Of a DNA stretch of 64,000 nt, positions 53,111-64,000 are shown piece by piece. This DNA is from Corallium rubrum (taxonomy: Eukaryota > Cnidaria > Anthozoa > Scleralcyonacea > Coralliidae), in assembly GCA_964035015.1 (NCBI GenBank), contig OZ035997.1, forward strand, positions 66,437,904 to 66,501,903. The letters are read 5' to 3'. The notes beneath the pieces were generated by a model, which was not told the DNA's origin, searched no databases, and saw only the letters and a program-made list of their open reading frames with translations. Position 1 is the stretch's first letter. Each line of letters starts with the position of its first letter. The position numbers and the translations under genes were made by a program.

Positions 53111-53904
53111 GTCTTTGGTATATAACAAAGACGTTTATTCCCTCATTGAAAATATCTCGCAAGTCAACGCTTTATATATGTACACGATGTAAATATGTCG
53201 TGGACTTCCCACCATAGTGTTTGTGTCCTTTAAATGTAACGTCGAATTACGCTGCCATAACAAAGAACTAAAGAACCATATGACTTGCCGTAAAGACTGC
53301 ATTCTTTCACTCGTGATTATATACATTCCTTTGCGTTATTATAAGGGTTTGGTGGCGCAGACTATGTAATAATAGACGCCTAGCTGGAAACCCTTGTTAT
53401 TTTATGCCCGACCATCCCGAGGAGTCTGATTTTGGTAGCATTTAACACAAGAGCGGCGTGGTTCATATACAACAGTTTTACTGCATGGCTTGATACACTT
53501 TGGTATTTATAGTTAGATTTCATTCGACACGAGCTTAACCGCTTCGCGAGGCCATTTGCCTCAGCAAGCATTAATACCAGAAATTGATGACATAATGGCC
53601 GTCGCTTAAGGGTAATAATTTACATATAGCCTTTAATGGCTTTATAAAATGGCATCCAATTTTGAACAGTAAATATATAGAGGGGAAATATTAAAATGAA
53701 AATTCTGCTAATTGAGTATCTCGCCTACTATTTTCCGATCGCGCTATTTAAGCAACAGCGACTTTCAGATTATTTACTTCCTTATACGGTGAGTTCAAAA
53801 TGCATATTGTCTTGTTGTCATTACAAGTAAGTTGGGTAGTTGTTGAACTGGATGTATACAAGTTTACAACTGCAGCCAATTTAGAAAATATATGTATAAT
53901 CTAT

Positions 53905-54214
53905 TACATCATAGTCAATCGAGATATGGTCTGGAAACTCGACAAACTTCAAAGCGCCTATAATGAGCTGGGATTTCATGTTGAACCGTACCTTACACCA
54001 TGCAACATCCTTTGTCTTAGGTTTATTAATATTTAGACAGCACGGTTGAGGGATTGAACTGAAACGTTGCTATTGGACAATTCGTTCATTATACTAGAAT
54101 ACAATGTGTTCAGTGACCGTGCACCGTGCACAAAAATGCATAAAGGCGAACAAAAAGATAGACCAAAGACTTTAGCTGAGTTTCCAGACCATATCTCGAT
54201 TGACTATGATTACA
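53905..54214. repeat. Foldback repeat family B, copy 1
   Basis: Arms CATAGTCAATCGAGATATGG..CTGGAAACTC (53905-53943) and the inverse (54176-54214) are nearly perfect. The core (ACGGTTGAGGGATTGAAC, GTGTTCAGTGACCGTG) is related to the inverse of 60780-60950. Confidence 0.75.
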
Positions 54215-54299
54215 TGCAAGATAAGGGTTCCTCTATCAACTCTCGAGCATTTGACCAAAGACGATTTTAAAAGTATCAAACAAAATCCTACCGCAATCC

Positions 54300-55360
54300 G
54301 ATGGTTGCATGACCTGCTTATATTTATTTACTATTTCAACACCATTTGGAGAGATCGTAGATATACCTGATGCAAATGAATAGGTGACTGAATGATTGGA
54401 TAATAGTTGTTGTTTAGATCAGGAGGTCGGCAAATAGTTGGCAAGGTACTCGATAAGCAGAATTCTCACTTTAATATACTTCTATAGTCACTCACTGAAA
54501 CCAAAAGGTCATTATTGTGGTCTTGAGGTTATTTAATATTGCTTATTGTTATATAGCTAGAGTGTCATTGGATGCAACGATGACTGTCATTGGTTGGTTT
54601 GTGGTCACATGACCTTAGCTAAATTTCAATGTCTACTGAGCGGGCAATAATTGAGAACTTATTGCCAGCTGCTCGGTCAATAAGTTTTCAATTGTTGCCA
54701 TAAACAAAAGCTTGTTTGGTATGAAAAAAAAAGAATATTCATAGGTCTTCAAAGCATGTGTGAAGATTAGCTGGAGAAATGTATTGCTGTTCTTTTGTTC
54801 TGAGACTCATATTTGCAATTGTTTGGTTGAAGTGAAATTACGGAGCCAGGTGAAATGTTTTGGTAAGTCTTAATAGCGTTTGTCTTTTGTGTACTTTCCC
54901 TTGATAAACGTCGAAAATATTCAGCGAAACTCAAAATTATTCAGCGAAAAACAAAACTAACTGTTTCCATCAGCAGACATTAAGTGTATAATAATAACCT
55001 CCTATTCCGCCTCAATGACCCCAATAATGACCTGCTGTTCTAAAATGCATTAAATTGGATAATGACCGAGCTCCTCCACCTTCTTAAAAATAATGACCTC
55101 GTGCTATGCGCTCAACGCATTATTTTTAAGAAAACCTCCGAGCTTGGCCATTTATATCCTATATATATTTACTGTTCAAAATGGGACGCCATGCATCCTC
55201 TAAGGAATATATGCAAATTGGCTTTCAAGCGTTGGCCATTTTGTCATTAATTTTTGGTAATGTATTCTCACTGGGATCTGCGCCGCATAACGCCATGCGA
55301 GGTGGATTAGATGGCTGTAGTAATTAACCTGTATTCCCGCAAAGCCCAAGGGAATGCAAG
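54300..55360. other. No gene recognised
   Basis: Scattered AT-rich DNA. One imperfect inverted pair (GGTCATTATTTTTAAGAA-like, about 55040-55135) sits at the 5' end of a short frame. Confidence 0.4.
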
Positions 55361-55366
55361 CTAGTA

Positions 55367-55567
55367 CACTGCAAAACCTCCAATTCTTGTCAAGATAATT
55401 TTTCTTGTTTTGAGATTTTATTTCTTGTTGTAAGATATTTAATCTTGTTTTAATACAAAATATCTTGTCAAGAAAACCCAGCAAGATTATTATCTTGCAG
55501 ACGCGGGACAAGAAAATCTTAAAACAAGTATTTGTTTCTTAAAACAAGTTTTTTTGGATTTGCAGTG
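55367..55567. mobile_element. 201-bp MITE rich in CTTGTTTTAA
   Basis: Begins CACTGCAAAACC and ends GGATTTGCAGTG (inverted), with TA on both sides (55365-66, 55568-69). The inside is built of variations of TCTTGTTTTAAGA. Non-coding. Confidence 0.75.
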
Positions 55568-56464
55568 TATTTAGCCAAGTTTCAGCCGTTTTAGTTTTAT
55601 AGGAACCGGGATATCTTTAACAAGGTTACCTCTGTTAATTTCGTTTACTTTGCTAGCATATATATGGTTGCCGTTTTGTTGCTTTGGCGTCTTTACAAAC
55701 TAGATAGGGAAATTTGCTTCTCAATGGTTTCACCATGAAAATCTGAAGTCTTTGTTCAGTTGGGCGACGCCTCGCTGGCGATATTTGCATGTGATTGCCT
55801 ATTGTATTGATGTAGTTCCTGGTTTTGGTTTCTTGAGTATTCTAGCCTATTTAGGAACTTCTGTCGCGGTGCACCGAAGTTTTGTGCGATTCGTCTTGTT
55901 TCGGAGGAAACGGTGTCGTTAAACTTTATACCTTCTAGTCTAGGCATTCTTACTTATGAGATTACACACCGAAGTTTTATATGTCGTACTAATTTTGGTG
56001 ACGCGGAGTCTGTCTACATGCGTTTTGGGTGAAGCAATTGTCTTCGCTTGCTTTCGTATTGTAGACGGCCGGCCAACCTCGATAAAAGTGTCTCAAAAAC
56101 GTCGTTGATTGCATTTTTTGTTACAAGCAGGTAACCATGCCAGATAGTATCAGATAGTGTATATTTTGAAGGTGATATGGGGGGGGGGGGGGGGAGGGGG
56201 GGGTACCATCCGTAATTTTAAATTTATATACCAAAACTGATTTGGGGTTTTTTGACGGCACACTGAGATGAATGGAATTTTTATGGAGTGATGCAAACTA
56301 TACATAGTAGGTGTTTTATTTTGAAAGACTCACTTCAGAGCGTTATCCAATCAGCGTGCCTCCAGTTCTGGTTAACCTAATTCGCATAACTCACAATCAT
56401 AAACAAACAAGAAATATGCCGTGAATACACCTAAATATAACACTTCGAAGAAAAGCCACAACAA

Positions 56465-56710
56465 CGTAAGTTTAGATATACTGCCGAAACAGAGAACGGA
56501 GAAGTAACGTTCTTACCTGATTGGCTTATTTTTGGTCACATGATTACCTTTCGTATATAAGCTCGTTGTTTGTTTACACTCTTTACGTTTAGGGTCTTTG
56601 CTCGAAACGTTAGACTCCTGCGTTCTCCTTTTCGGCAGTATATCTAACCTTACTATATTTCGATTGTTGTTTCTACACTGCCCACGCAGGACGCTACTTT
56701 TATTACACAA
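56465..56710 (+). repeat. Penelope terminal module, internally rearranged
   Basis: Starts with a short inverted piece (AGATATACTGCCGAAACAGA), then ATTGGCTTATTTTTGGTCAC and the module with the CTGACGAA segment altered to TTTAGGGTC. It ends CTACTTTTATTAC. Confidence 0.7.
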
Positions 56711-56714
56711 CAAC

Positions 56715-59490
56715 GTAAGCTTGCCAAGAATCAGAAATTTATTTGATCTGGTAGATACAGAGAAGTCTCATATTCGTAAATTACTTCGTTTTATTTTGGT
56801 GATTTGCCGATACCGCCATGTACGTAATGTTAAAGCTGAGCTTTTGTACTACAGTACAGTGTTGCTAGAATATCTTGGGACATTTAACTCACCGGATAAC
56901 AGTGTTATCTTGTGATACACGGATGGCAACGGGCCTAGTCATCTTGATTAAAGTCTAAGCTACATTTCTATGGTGGTTACCTGTTTGTAACAAAAAGTTG
57001 GCTGCTTGTTATGGCTGTTCTTCGAAGTTTTATATTTAGGTAAATTTGCGCCATGTTTCTTGTTTGTTTATGATTGTGAGTTAATGAACACGGTCGTATT
57101 TTAATTATACAAACTGAGACAGAGGCATTGATTGTAATGAATTGTGGCAAAAGGAGATAGCGAGGAAGTAACTGAACCGGGAGGAGCGAGGGTGTCCTGT
57201 TCGGACTGAAGGTTTTGGATTTGTATAGTAGTAAAAGTATATTATTTTAATGTAGTAATAATTAGAAAGTAGAAGTATTTATGAATATTGGATTATAATG
57301 ACCGCAGTTGACGCTATAGTTGTACTACTGATGTGTGAAACGGGTGCTGTTAGGCAAATACCGACACTCAAAGCTTACATGCTGGAATGTCAGGGAGGCC
57401 AGAAAAAACCTGACGCTGGTAAAACCCTGTGGGAATTAAAGCCAATGTCAGGAAAAAGTTGGGTGGAGCCAAGACGAAACCAGCAGCTTCTCCACAAAGC
57501 AATTATGTTACAAATTTTGTGCCGAGTGTCAATATCTTGCGAAACAACGCCAAGCTATAGTTAATAGAATGCATCACGTAGGAAATTGGTTCTTGATTAT
57601 TATTGGATTTGTAATTTTTACACATGGTTTGTTGAGTATTGTCTAGGGGTGACGATCGATCAACGATGTTGGATAAAATAGAATAGGCTATTGCGGAACT
57701 GAACAAAAATAACGCCGTGCGTTTTGCGTCAATTGCGGTTATGTTCTGAACTTGCGTGAGTGTCTCAGGAGAGTCTTTGCTTTAATCTCTGTGTATCGCC
57801 GGGGCAACGGGCCTTCCGTCTTGGCTTTTAATATTAACTGTCATCTAATATTAATATAAACAAGAAAAAGGGGACAGAGCAAAGCAGAGCAAAACACAGG
57901 AAAAACACGAAAAAAAAACCAACAACAAAGGAAAGGGTTGTGCAATAACAGATCGTAAGAGGGTGAAACAGAAAGAAACTAATAGGCTGGGACTCTGCAA
58001 TGACGTCGCCGATCGCCAAGGTATAAATATTATCAAGGCGCGCGCAGAGAAATTTCTTTAAAATTGTGAAGCTGCACTGTCACTGTGCCGTTCCGTATCA
58101 TATCTTGAATTATGTCAAACAACAGACGTGCTTTTCGATAATTTCCATTAGCAGGACTTTCGACGGTCTTAGTGACATTCCTTCGTCGGTCACGGTAGCC
58201 GCCGCATAACAAGTTAAAGTTGGGTTTGAACTGCTGGATATTTTGAGAAACAGATGATGTTTGGTTTGTTGTATCTGGGCTTGTAGCCGAGGGTAATGAA
58301 ATGACAATAAGACCTCGAATGGGGCAGTTATGCCGTTCATGATCATGCGTTGAAGTGTTTAGTGTCAGAAATTAACGCGTTAGTTGAGAACTATTGAAGG
58401 ATATCGAAGGTTTCGAACAGTTGTGAGATTACCTCATTATTTAAATATACTCTATTCTTGTAAAGACACAAGTATATATATGCTAGGGACGGGAAAGCAA
58501 GGAACATACTCACAAATACTTTTCGCTGATGCGGGTCTTGTGGTTGCATACCAGAGCCTTCAGTTGTGATGGTTTGCTTGAAAATGACAGGCGATTGGAT
58601 TTCATTAAGCCGGGGACCATGCAAGTCAGATGATGAATTATAACAATCCCCCAAAAACTTAAACTGCTATTTTACAGAACGATTAGAGTGAGCTCTCTGA
58701 CTGTGAGTCTGTGATTAGAATGACCACCGTCACCCTTGCCGCATTCATGTATATCATTGCCTCAAGGGGGAATTTTGTTTTGATAAGGGGGAATCTTTAG
58801 ATAAAGGTTTGGGTTCGGCTTTATCCATTTTGGCACATGTTTTTATGCACTTTATTTATCTGGCTTTTGCATCTGACCTTGTTCACCTGTCACAAGAACT
58901 ACACTTAATGATCGCTTTGAGGCAGGAGATACATTAATTATCTCTTACTCCCTCGCATTAACCTAAATTTATTAATAATAAATTTCTAAATTATGTGAAT
59001 TAGAATAATCAGAACTTCAGGCACACTGATTGGATAGCATTCTTAATTTAGCCAATCTTAGGCAGCACTTTACAGATATCCCATTCATCACATTGTGCTT
59101 TTAAAAAGCTACAAATCTTAGAATATAAATCAATAATTATGAGTGGTAACCCCCTCCCCCCTCGTCGCTCCACAGTCTAGGGTCGCTCCTAATTGTTTTC
59201 ATAAACACAAAGTGCAACTTTATTTTGTATCTCTAGAGCAAGTAATAATACTACCGTCTCGATAATTTAATAAAACTAGTTTGGTTTTAGTTTGACGACA
59301 GACTGCCGATATTTTGATTAGGTTTCCCGGCATATTAGTCTGGGTCATGTTTCACTTTCAAATCAGTCATGGAAGAACATAACATAAACGTAACCTAAAC
59401 TTTATTCAAGGTGTAAATTACCATTACAAGTCTATAAAACTAAAATTATAAGATACCTTGAATGAAAAATAGGTACGCAATGCGTACATG
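56715..59490. other. No gene recognised
   Basis: A poly-G run just before this block (about 56177-56200) and ordinary AT-rich DNA. The frames at 57298-57564, 58110-58346 and 58391-58654 carry no motif I know and lack paired splice signals. Confidence 0.4.
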
Positions 59491-59498
59491 TGACTACC

Positions 59499-59717
59499 GC
59501 CTTTATAGCCCAGGCGCTTTCCAGTGACCAGTTGACGAGTAAAATCGTCTGGAGTTAGCCAGAGTAAAATACTAAAGGTGGCCAACGGGCTACAAAGGGT
59601 TAAGCGAGATAGTTTCTTAACCCTTTATAGCCCAGGCGCTTACCAGTTGACGAGTAAAATCGTCTGGCGTTAGTCAGAGTAAAATACTAAAGGTGGCCAA
59701 CGGGCTACAAAGGGTTA
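59499..59717. mobile_element. 101-bp TTAA MITEs, copies 2 and 3
   Basis: Copy 3 (59617-59717) has TTAACCCTTTATAGCCC at one end and GGGCTACAAAGGGTTAA at the other. Copy 2 (59499-59603) has the same right end, but its left end is eroded. Both share the GAGTAAAATCGTCTGG core with the copy at 50868-50968. They lie in tandem 13 bp apart. Confidence 0.85.
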
Positions 59718-60724
59718 AGCATAGAAAGAGATATAGGCTTGAGAAGCAATGCGTGACAATGCGTGAAATGCATGCACAAAGAAATTGATAGTTATTTTAA
59801 ATCATTAACTAAGGTTTCACGTGAAGGGAACTTGCAAAGTTCCGATTTCGCACCAAAAATTCCGATTTTTGCACATGTTAATAAAACATTTGGGGCTGGT
59901 TGTATGGAACCTGCATAGCCACTTTTATCCACTGAACAGCTCTATCAGATACTGTACATAACTATTCAGTGGATAACATTTAAATCAGAGCCTTGAGGGA
60001 TTTACCGCTGTTAAGCATAGAAAGAGATTTAGGCTTAAGAAGCGTGACAATGCGTGAAATGCATACACAAAGAAATTATCAACTCGATAAGCTATCCAGG
60101 CTTCATACAACTGGCCCCAGATCATGAGCAATATTGTGTTACAAAACAATATTTTACCTGTCATAAATATGCTGTGGCACTCAAGTGTAATGCACATCAC
60201 TAATATTTTGTGATTAGTATTTTAAATATATAAGATAGTACAACAGTACTAAACACTTGACTAAACAATACTAAGTACAACAATACTAAACACTCGACTG
60301 CTCGGGTCCACAAAACACACTTCCCTCGACGCCAGTAAATAAGTGTTTTGTTATATATCAAGTGTCAAATGACAACAAAAATGTTGAGTAAAATCTTCAG
60401 ACATTATTCTTAATGAAAGAAAATTAGAGAAAACAAAGACAAACTGAACCTGACCATCTACTTCCGGTTTTGATATTTTTCCCTAGAAAAATAAATGTAA
60501 TGGTACCCGCTGCCATGGGTTACGCGGGAAACGTAAACACGATTTTCGGACCGCCACGCGAGGACCGCTCGCCCAATCAGAGAGAAACATGGCTGCTTCG
60601 CGAGAGTTCACGAGTATAAGTCTTTTAATTGTCGTTTTGTCCATATCTGAAACCGAAGACTTTCGTCTTAAATACTACCCCCAGACCGCTCAAGAGCGTT
60701 CGAAAAGCATCATATTCAAAGGCT

Positions 60725-61055
60725 TTTGGAACATAGTTAATAGAAAATATACATGGTTTGGAAGCTCAACAGAAGTCATTGTTTTATGTTTTTGTTCATG
60801 TTTATGGAAATTTTTGCACTTTCACGGTTACTGAACATATTGTGTTTTTTGTATAATGAAGCAATCATCCAATAGCATCGTTTGGGTTCAATCACTCAAC
60901 CGTACTGTTTAAATATTAATAAACCTAAAACAAAGGATTTGGCACCTTCATGTACCTTTCAACATGAATCGTAGCTTGATTGTTAACCGCTTTGAAGTTT
61001 GCCGGGTTTCCAAACCATGGATATTTTCTATTAACTATGTTTGGAACCATGTAGA
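60725..61055. repeat. Foldback repeat family B, copy 2
   Basis: Arms AACATAGTTAATAGAAAATA..CATGGTTTGGAA (about 60731-60765) and its inverse (about 61008-61045), differing at one or two bases. The core matches the inverse of family B copy 1 (GGTTTATTAATATTTA, ACGGTTGAG). Frames that cross it in both directions read NIVNRKYxWFG because of the inverted arms. Confidence 0.7.
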
Positions 61056-61162
61056 CGTGAAGTAACCAAGTTTTGACGAGCTTTATGGATATTCCGAACC
61101 TCTCCGAATAGATACCGAGCTCCGAACCTTGCATCGTCCACAAGGATATATTATATAGTATA

Positions 61163-64000
61163 AGTAGATAGATAGATAGATAAAAACTTTATTTAGACAC
61201 GTTAGCCACTTCAACAATTGCTGATCTCCGAGTGGGACGTGTTAAAAAACAAATTACAAATATTTACAGCAAAAATAAGTTATTTTAATTATTTAGTTAT
61301 TTACAAAGTTTATTATGCTTACATATATATACTAAAGTCACACAATATTAAATAATTTAAATGAGTAGAAATCTACAATAGAATCACATAATTAATTAAT
61401 TATTCCCTAACAGGCTGGCGTAAGAAATGTTTTTATTGAATAGCGATAGGGATTCACTATTTCTAGCTTGGTCGGACAATGAATTCCAGATTTTTGCTCC
61501 ACTGAAACTAATACTCTTTTTGAGATAATTAGATCTCGGACGTGGCAGGAAAAGAGTAGAGCGTGATCCTCGTAAATTATGATCATGAACACTAATTGAT
61601 TTTTGGAAAATTTCTGTAAGTTTTATAGGTGCCATGTTGTGAAGAATTTTATACATGAGCCTAGCTTTAATTTGAGCCCTCTGTTCCTCTAAAGTTTTCC
61701 AATCAAGAAGATTAAGGGCAAGGTTCGATTGACCATGCTCATTTTTGCAATTCATTATGATTCTGGCAGATCTATTATGAAGTTTCTGCAGGCGATCTGA
61801 AAGACCGATGTTAATTGAGTCCCATACTTCACAACAATAATCAAAATGAGGTTGCACTAGAGCATAATAGACTAATTTTAGAGTGCTTTGGTCGGTGTAA
61901 TTTTTTATCCTTTTTAACGCGCCTATTCCAGCCGATATTTTCTTCGATATCTGGTCAACATGTTTGTTCCATGCTAAATGCTCGTCTATTTGAACTCCAA
62001 GAGCTTTGGTTACGCGAACTCTTTTAATCGGTTCATCTCCAACAAAGACATTAGGTTCTGAACCCAAGTTTCTGGTGTTATGAACCGAACCGATTAATAG
62101 ATATTCTGTTTTGACAATATTTAGACTGAGTTTATTTGCAGCAAGCCACTCCTTAACATTCCGCAGATCAAAATTCACAGCCCCTTCTACTTCATCAATT
62201 GATTTACCACATGCTGTTAAGTTCGTGTCATCAGCAAACATACGAGTTGTTGTAAACTCCAAACAATTAGGTAAATCATTAATATACATTAAGAACAGAA
62301 GTGGGCCGAGAATTGATCCTTGAGGAACTCCACATTTAATTGTTTTTGGGTTAGATAATTTACCATTTACATAGCACATCTGTGAGCGGTCAGTAAAGTA
62401 GGATTTGAATAGATTTAAGGCCGTATCACAAATGCCGTATAATTTAAGTTTGGATAATAATAATCCATGGTCAACTGAGTCGAAAGCCTTTTTTAGATCT
62501 AAGAAAACGACAAGATTGTATAAGCCACGATCCATGTTTACGTACCACTCATTGGTGCAGTCAAGTAAAGTTGACATAGTAGAATGAAAACGCCTAAAGC
62601 CAAACTGATGCTTGGAAAATAGATCATTTCTCATTAAATATTCATATAGTTGCTCGTATAATAGTTTTTCAAAAACTTTACTAATAATTGGTAATATTGA
62701 AATTGGGCGATAATTGTCCAATATGTTTTTAGGACCTTTTTTGTGAAGAGGAGTGACTCGTGCAATCTTCCAGTCTGATGGAAACAACCCGGTTTCAATA
62801 GAACAATTAAATATCTTGGTCAACGAGTCTGTGATAACTGGGGCAGCTAATTTAAGAACTTTAGCGGGTATTTTATCAACACCAGTGGCTTTAGAAACTT
62901 TTAATTTACTTAGCAATTTAAAGACTTTTGAAGAGCTAACGGCTTGAAAATCAAATGTTATGTTGTCAGGCTTATTAATATAATCTTCAAAATTATCATT
63001 GCTACTACCAATGGCAGTTGCAATGGCTGGACCAACATTCACAAAATAATCGTTAAAACATTCAGAAATTTTAGTTGGTGATGAAAGTGTATCTTGATCA
63101 TATTTTATTTCATTAATAACAGTATCTTTCCGTTTACGTCCGAGAATGTCATTAACCGTTTTCCAAGCTTGTTTTGGATCATTTTTTTGATTTCCTATTT
63201 TATTTCTATAATATCCAACTCTAGCTTCTCGCATCGCAATGTTGACACCGTTTCTATAAGATTTATACTGCTCCCAATCGACTTTCGAGTTTGTTGATAT
63301 TGCTCGTTTTTTAAATTTATCCCTATTAAACATTTTATTCCTGATATCTTTCGTTAACCATGGAACACTGCCTTTGTTTCTTACTCTTTTGGATCTTAAG
63401 GGCGCATGTTTATCAAGAGTATTTACAAAGAGATCCTTCCAAAGCTTCCATTTTTCATCAGCATTCAACAAACTATCGATAATGTACCATGGTTGGCGAA
63501 AGAGATCTTCTTGAAATTTATTGTTATCAAAAAGTTCAAAATTTCGAAATAAAGTTTCTTTTTTTGTATTTGAATTAGAAGTAGCATTGATTTTTCTAAC
63601 CACATAGATCAAGCTATGATCACTTGCTCCTATATGAATCACATCAGAGAATATAATTTTCTCAGGCATAGAAGTGATGCATACATCAAGCAAAGTCGTC
63701 GAGAATTCAGTAATTCGAGTTGGTTTGTCTATTACTTGTGTCAATTGATACATTTCCATAATCGAAACTAATTTTTTGGCTACAAGACTTGTATTGTCGA
63801 GAAGGTTGCAGTTTAAATCTCCCAATAAATAGATTTCTTTATCTTCATTATCTACTGCATTAATTAAAGATTCAATTTTGGAAAAGGTGTCAACTGTTGC
63901 AGAAGGTGGTCTATATATGGTAGAGATAATGAAAGGGAGCGAGTTAGGTTTTCTTATTTCTATACATATAGATTCCAGGTCTTGTTGGATTAAATCAGTC
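61163..64000 (-). mobile_element. Non-LTR retrotransposon (CR1/L2/Jockey-like), cut by window edge
   Basis: The minus-strand 3' end is marked by a (TATC)n tail (seen as GATAGATAGATAGATA at about 61165-61182), typical of CR1/L2-type elements that end in short tandem repeats. The coding frame starts beyond base 64000. No poly-A tail. Confidence 0.85.
61396..64000 (-). CDS. LINE ORF2: endonuclease + reverse transcriptase, 5' end outside window
   Basis: One frame is open from base 64000 to the stop at 61396 with no break. The start of the frame is outside: the stretch before 63825 reads IISTIYRPPS and DKEIYLLGDLNCNLL, the exonuclease/endonuclease/phosphatase (APE-type) domain. The reverse transcriptase follows: ARVTPLHKKGPKNILDNYRP, HQFGFRRFHST, VVFLDLKKAFDSVDHGLL (motif A), GVPQGSILGPLLFLMYINDL (motif B) and RMFADDTNL (motif C, catalytic DD). 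The C-terminal part (LQKLHNRSARIIM, LRGSRSTLFLPRPRSNYLKK) is usual for this clade. It would nick target DNA and copy its RNA in place. Intact as far as visible, so a young copy. Confidence 0.9.
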   Translation of the reverse strand, partial: TDLIQQDLESICIEIRKPNSLPFIISTIYRPPSATVDTFSKIESLINAVDNEDKEIYLLGDLNCNLLDNTSLVAKKLVSIMEMYQLTQVIDKPTRITEFSTTLLDVCITSMPEKIIFSDVIHIGASDHSLIYVVRKINATSNSNTKKETLFRNFELFDNNKFQEDLFRQPWYIIDSLLNADEKWKLWKDLFVNTLDKHAPLRSKRVRNKGSVPWLTKDIRNKMFNRDKFKKRAISTNSKVDWEQYKSYRNGVNIAMREARVGYYRNKIGNQKNDPKQAWKTVNDILGRKRKDTVINEIKYDQDTLSSPTKISECFNDYFVNVGPAIATAIGSSNDNFEDYINKPDNITFDFQAVSSSKVFKLLSKLKVSKATGVDKIPAKVLKLAAPVITDSLTKIFNCSIETGLFPSDWKIARVTPLHKKGPKNILDNYRPISILPIISKVFEKLLYEQLYEYLMRNDLFSKHQFGFRRFHSTMSTLLDCTNEWYVNMDRGLYNLVVFLDLKKAFDSVDHGLLLSKLKLYGICDTALNLFKSYFTDRSQMCYVNGKLSNPKTIKCGVPQGSILGPLLFLMYINDLPNCLEFTTTRMFADDTNLTACGKSIDEVEGAVNFDLRNVKEWLAANKLSLNIVKTEYLLIGSVHNTRNLGSEPNVFVGDEPIKRVRVTKALGVQIDEHLAWNKHVDQISKKISAGIGALKRIKNYTDQSTLKLVYYALVQPHFDYCCEVWDSINIGLSDRLQKLHNRSARIIMNCKNEHGQSNLALNLLDWKTLEEQRAQIKARLMYKILHNMAPIKLTEIFQKSISVHDHNLRGSRSTLFLPRPRSNYLKKSISFSGAKIWNSLSDQARNSESLSLFNKNISYASLLGNN

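Noticed and set aside
53800..54036. 78-codon plus-strand frame
   Set aside because: It crosses the left arm and core of foldback family B, so it is not a gene.
60589..60834. 81-codon frame with a signal-peptide-like start (MAASREFTSISLLIVVLS)
   Set aside because: The second half is a foldback-repeat arm (NIVNRKYTWFG occurs again inverted nearby), and no splice site supports the first half as an exon. It remains a weak possibility.

Overview
The window reads as AT-rich nuclear DNA of a cnidarian, probably an anthozoan such as a coral or sea anemone. The evidence is the intron-bearing genes with GT-AG borders, the dense mixture of metazoan transposon classes, long (AT)n arrays, and above all one exon at 46.06-46.29 kb that encodes two cysteine blocks of the minicollagen (nematocyst wall) type, the second a perfect C-x3-C-x3-C-x3-C-x3-CC. 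Almost everything else is mobile DNA of many ages, nested several layers deep. No rRNA, tRNA or CRISPR array was found.

Layout. 0-4.3 kb: a decayed multi-exon gene of unknown function on the minus strand (basic exon, poly-Gln, SAP-like segment, glycine-rich tail), broken by at least three stops and two frameshifts. 5.4-6.05 kb: a tyrosine-recombinase fragment of a DIRS/Ngaro-type retroelement. 6.37-23.14 kb: apparently one hAT transposon (TIR CAGGGGC(A/G)TAGCGA, 7 of 8 matching target bases) filled with later insertions. Its own TTF-zinc-finger/dimerisation transposase is a pseudogene (6.9-10.8 kb). Inside it lie a 254-bp MITE, an intact 447-aa HUH-endonuclease/SF3-helicase Rep gene followed by GGTTAACC repeats, a complete Kolobok element (12.93-20.11 kb), a Tc1-type transposase split by a TTAA MITE, and a second copy of the 254-bp MITE.

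The Kolobok element is the best-preserved system. Its 11-exon transposase (733 aa when spliced, all phases open) faces a 3-exon gene whose product ends in a P2X7 'ballast'-like zinc domain. Both are bounded by matching TIRs and TTAA duplications.

25.2-36.5 kb is a Maverick/Polinton-like element. It carries a protein-primed DNA polymerase B that is dead (frameshift plus a deletion removing the KxxxNSxYG region), a BRO-N/VRR-NUC/C2H2 fusion protein, two degenerate VRR-NUC relatives, a zinc-ribbon protein, a run of five small membrane proteins, a jelly-roll-like candidate structural protein and an intact DDE integrase with chromodomain. I could not find a double-jelly-roll capsid, packaging ATPase or protease. 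Two of its genes share a TTTAAACGCAC box exactly 30 nt from their ATG.

38.8-46.3 kb: a Penelope-like retroelement pseudogene (reverse transcriptase plus GIY-YIG), flanked by about 190-bp inverted repeats and with a 1.67-kb hAT-type element (perfect 8-bp duplication) at its 5' side. Next comes a 1.5-kb TIR element, then the minicollagen-like exon. 47.8-61 kb: microsatellites, foldback elements, MITEs and Penelope end fragments, with no convincing gene. 61.16-64 kb: a nearly intact non-LTR retrotransposon with a (TATC)n tail that runs off the right edge.
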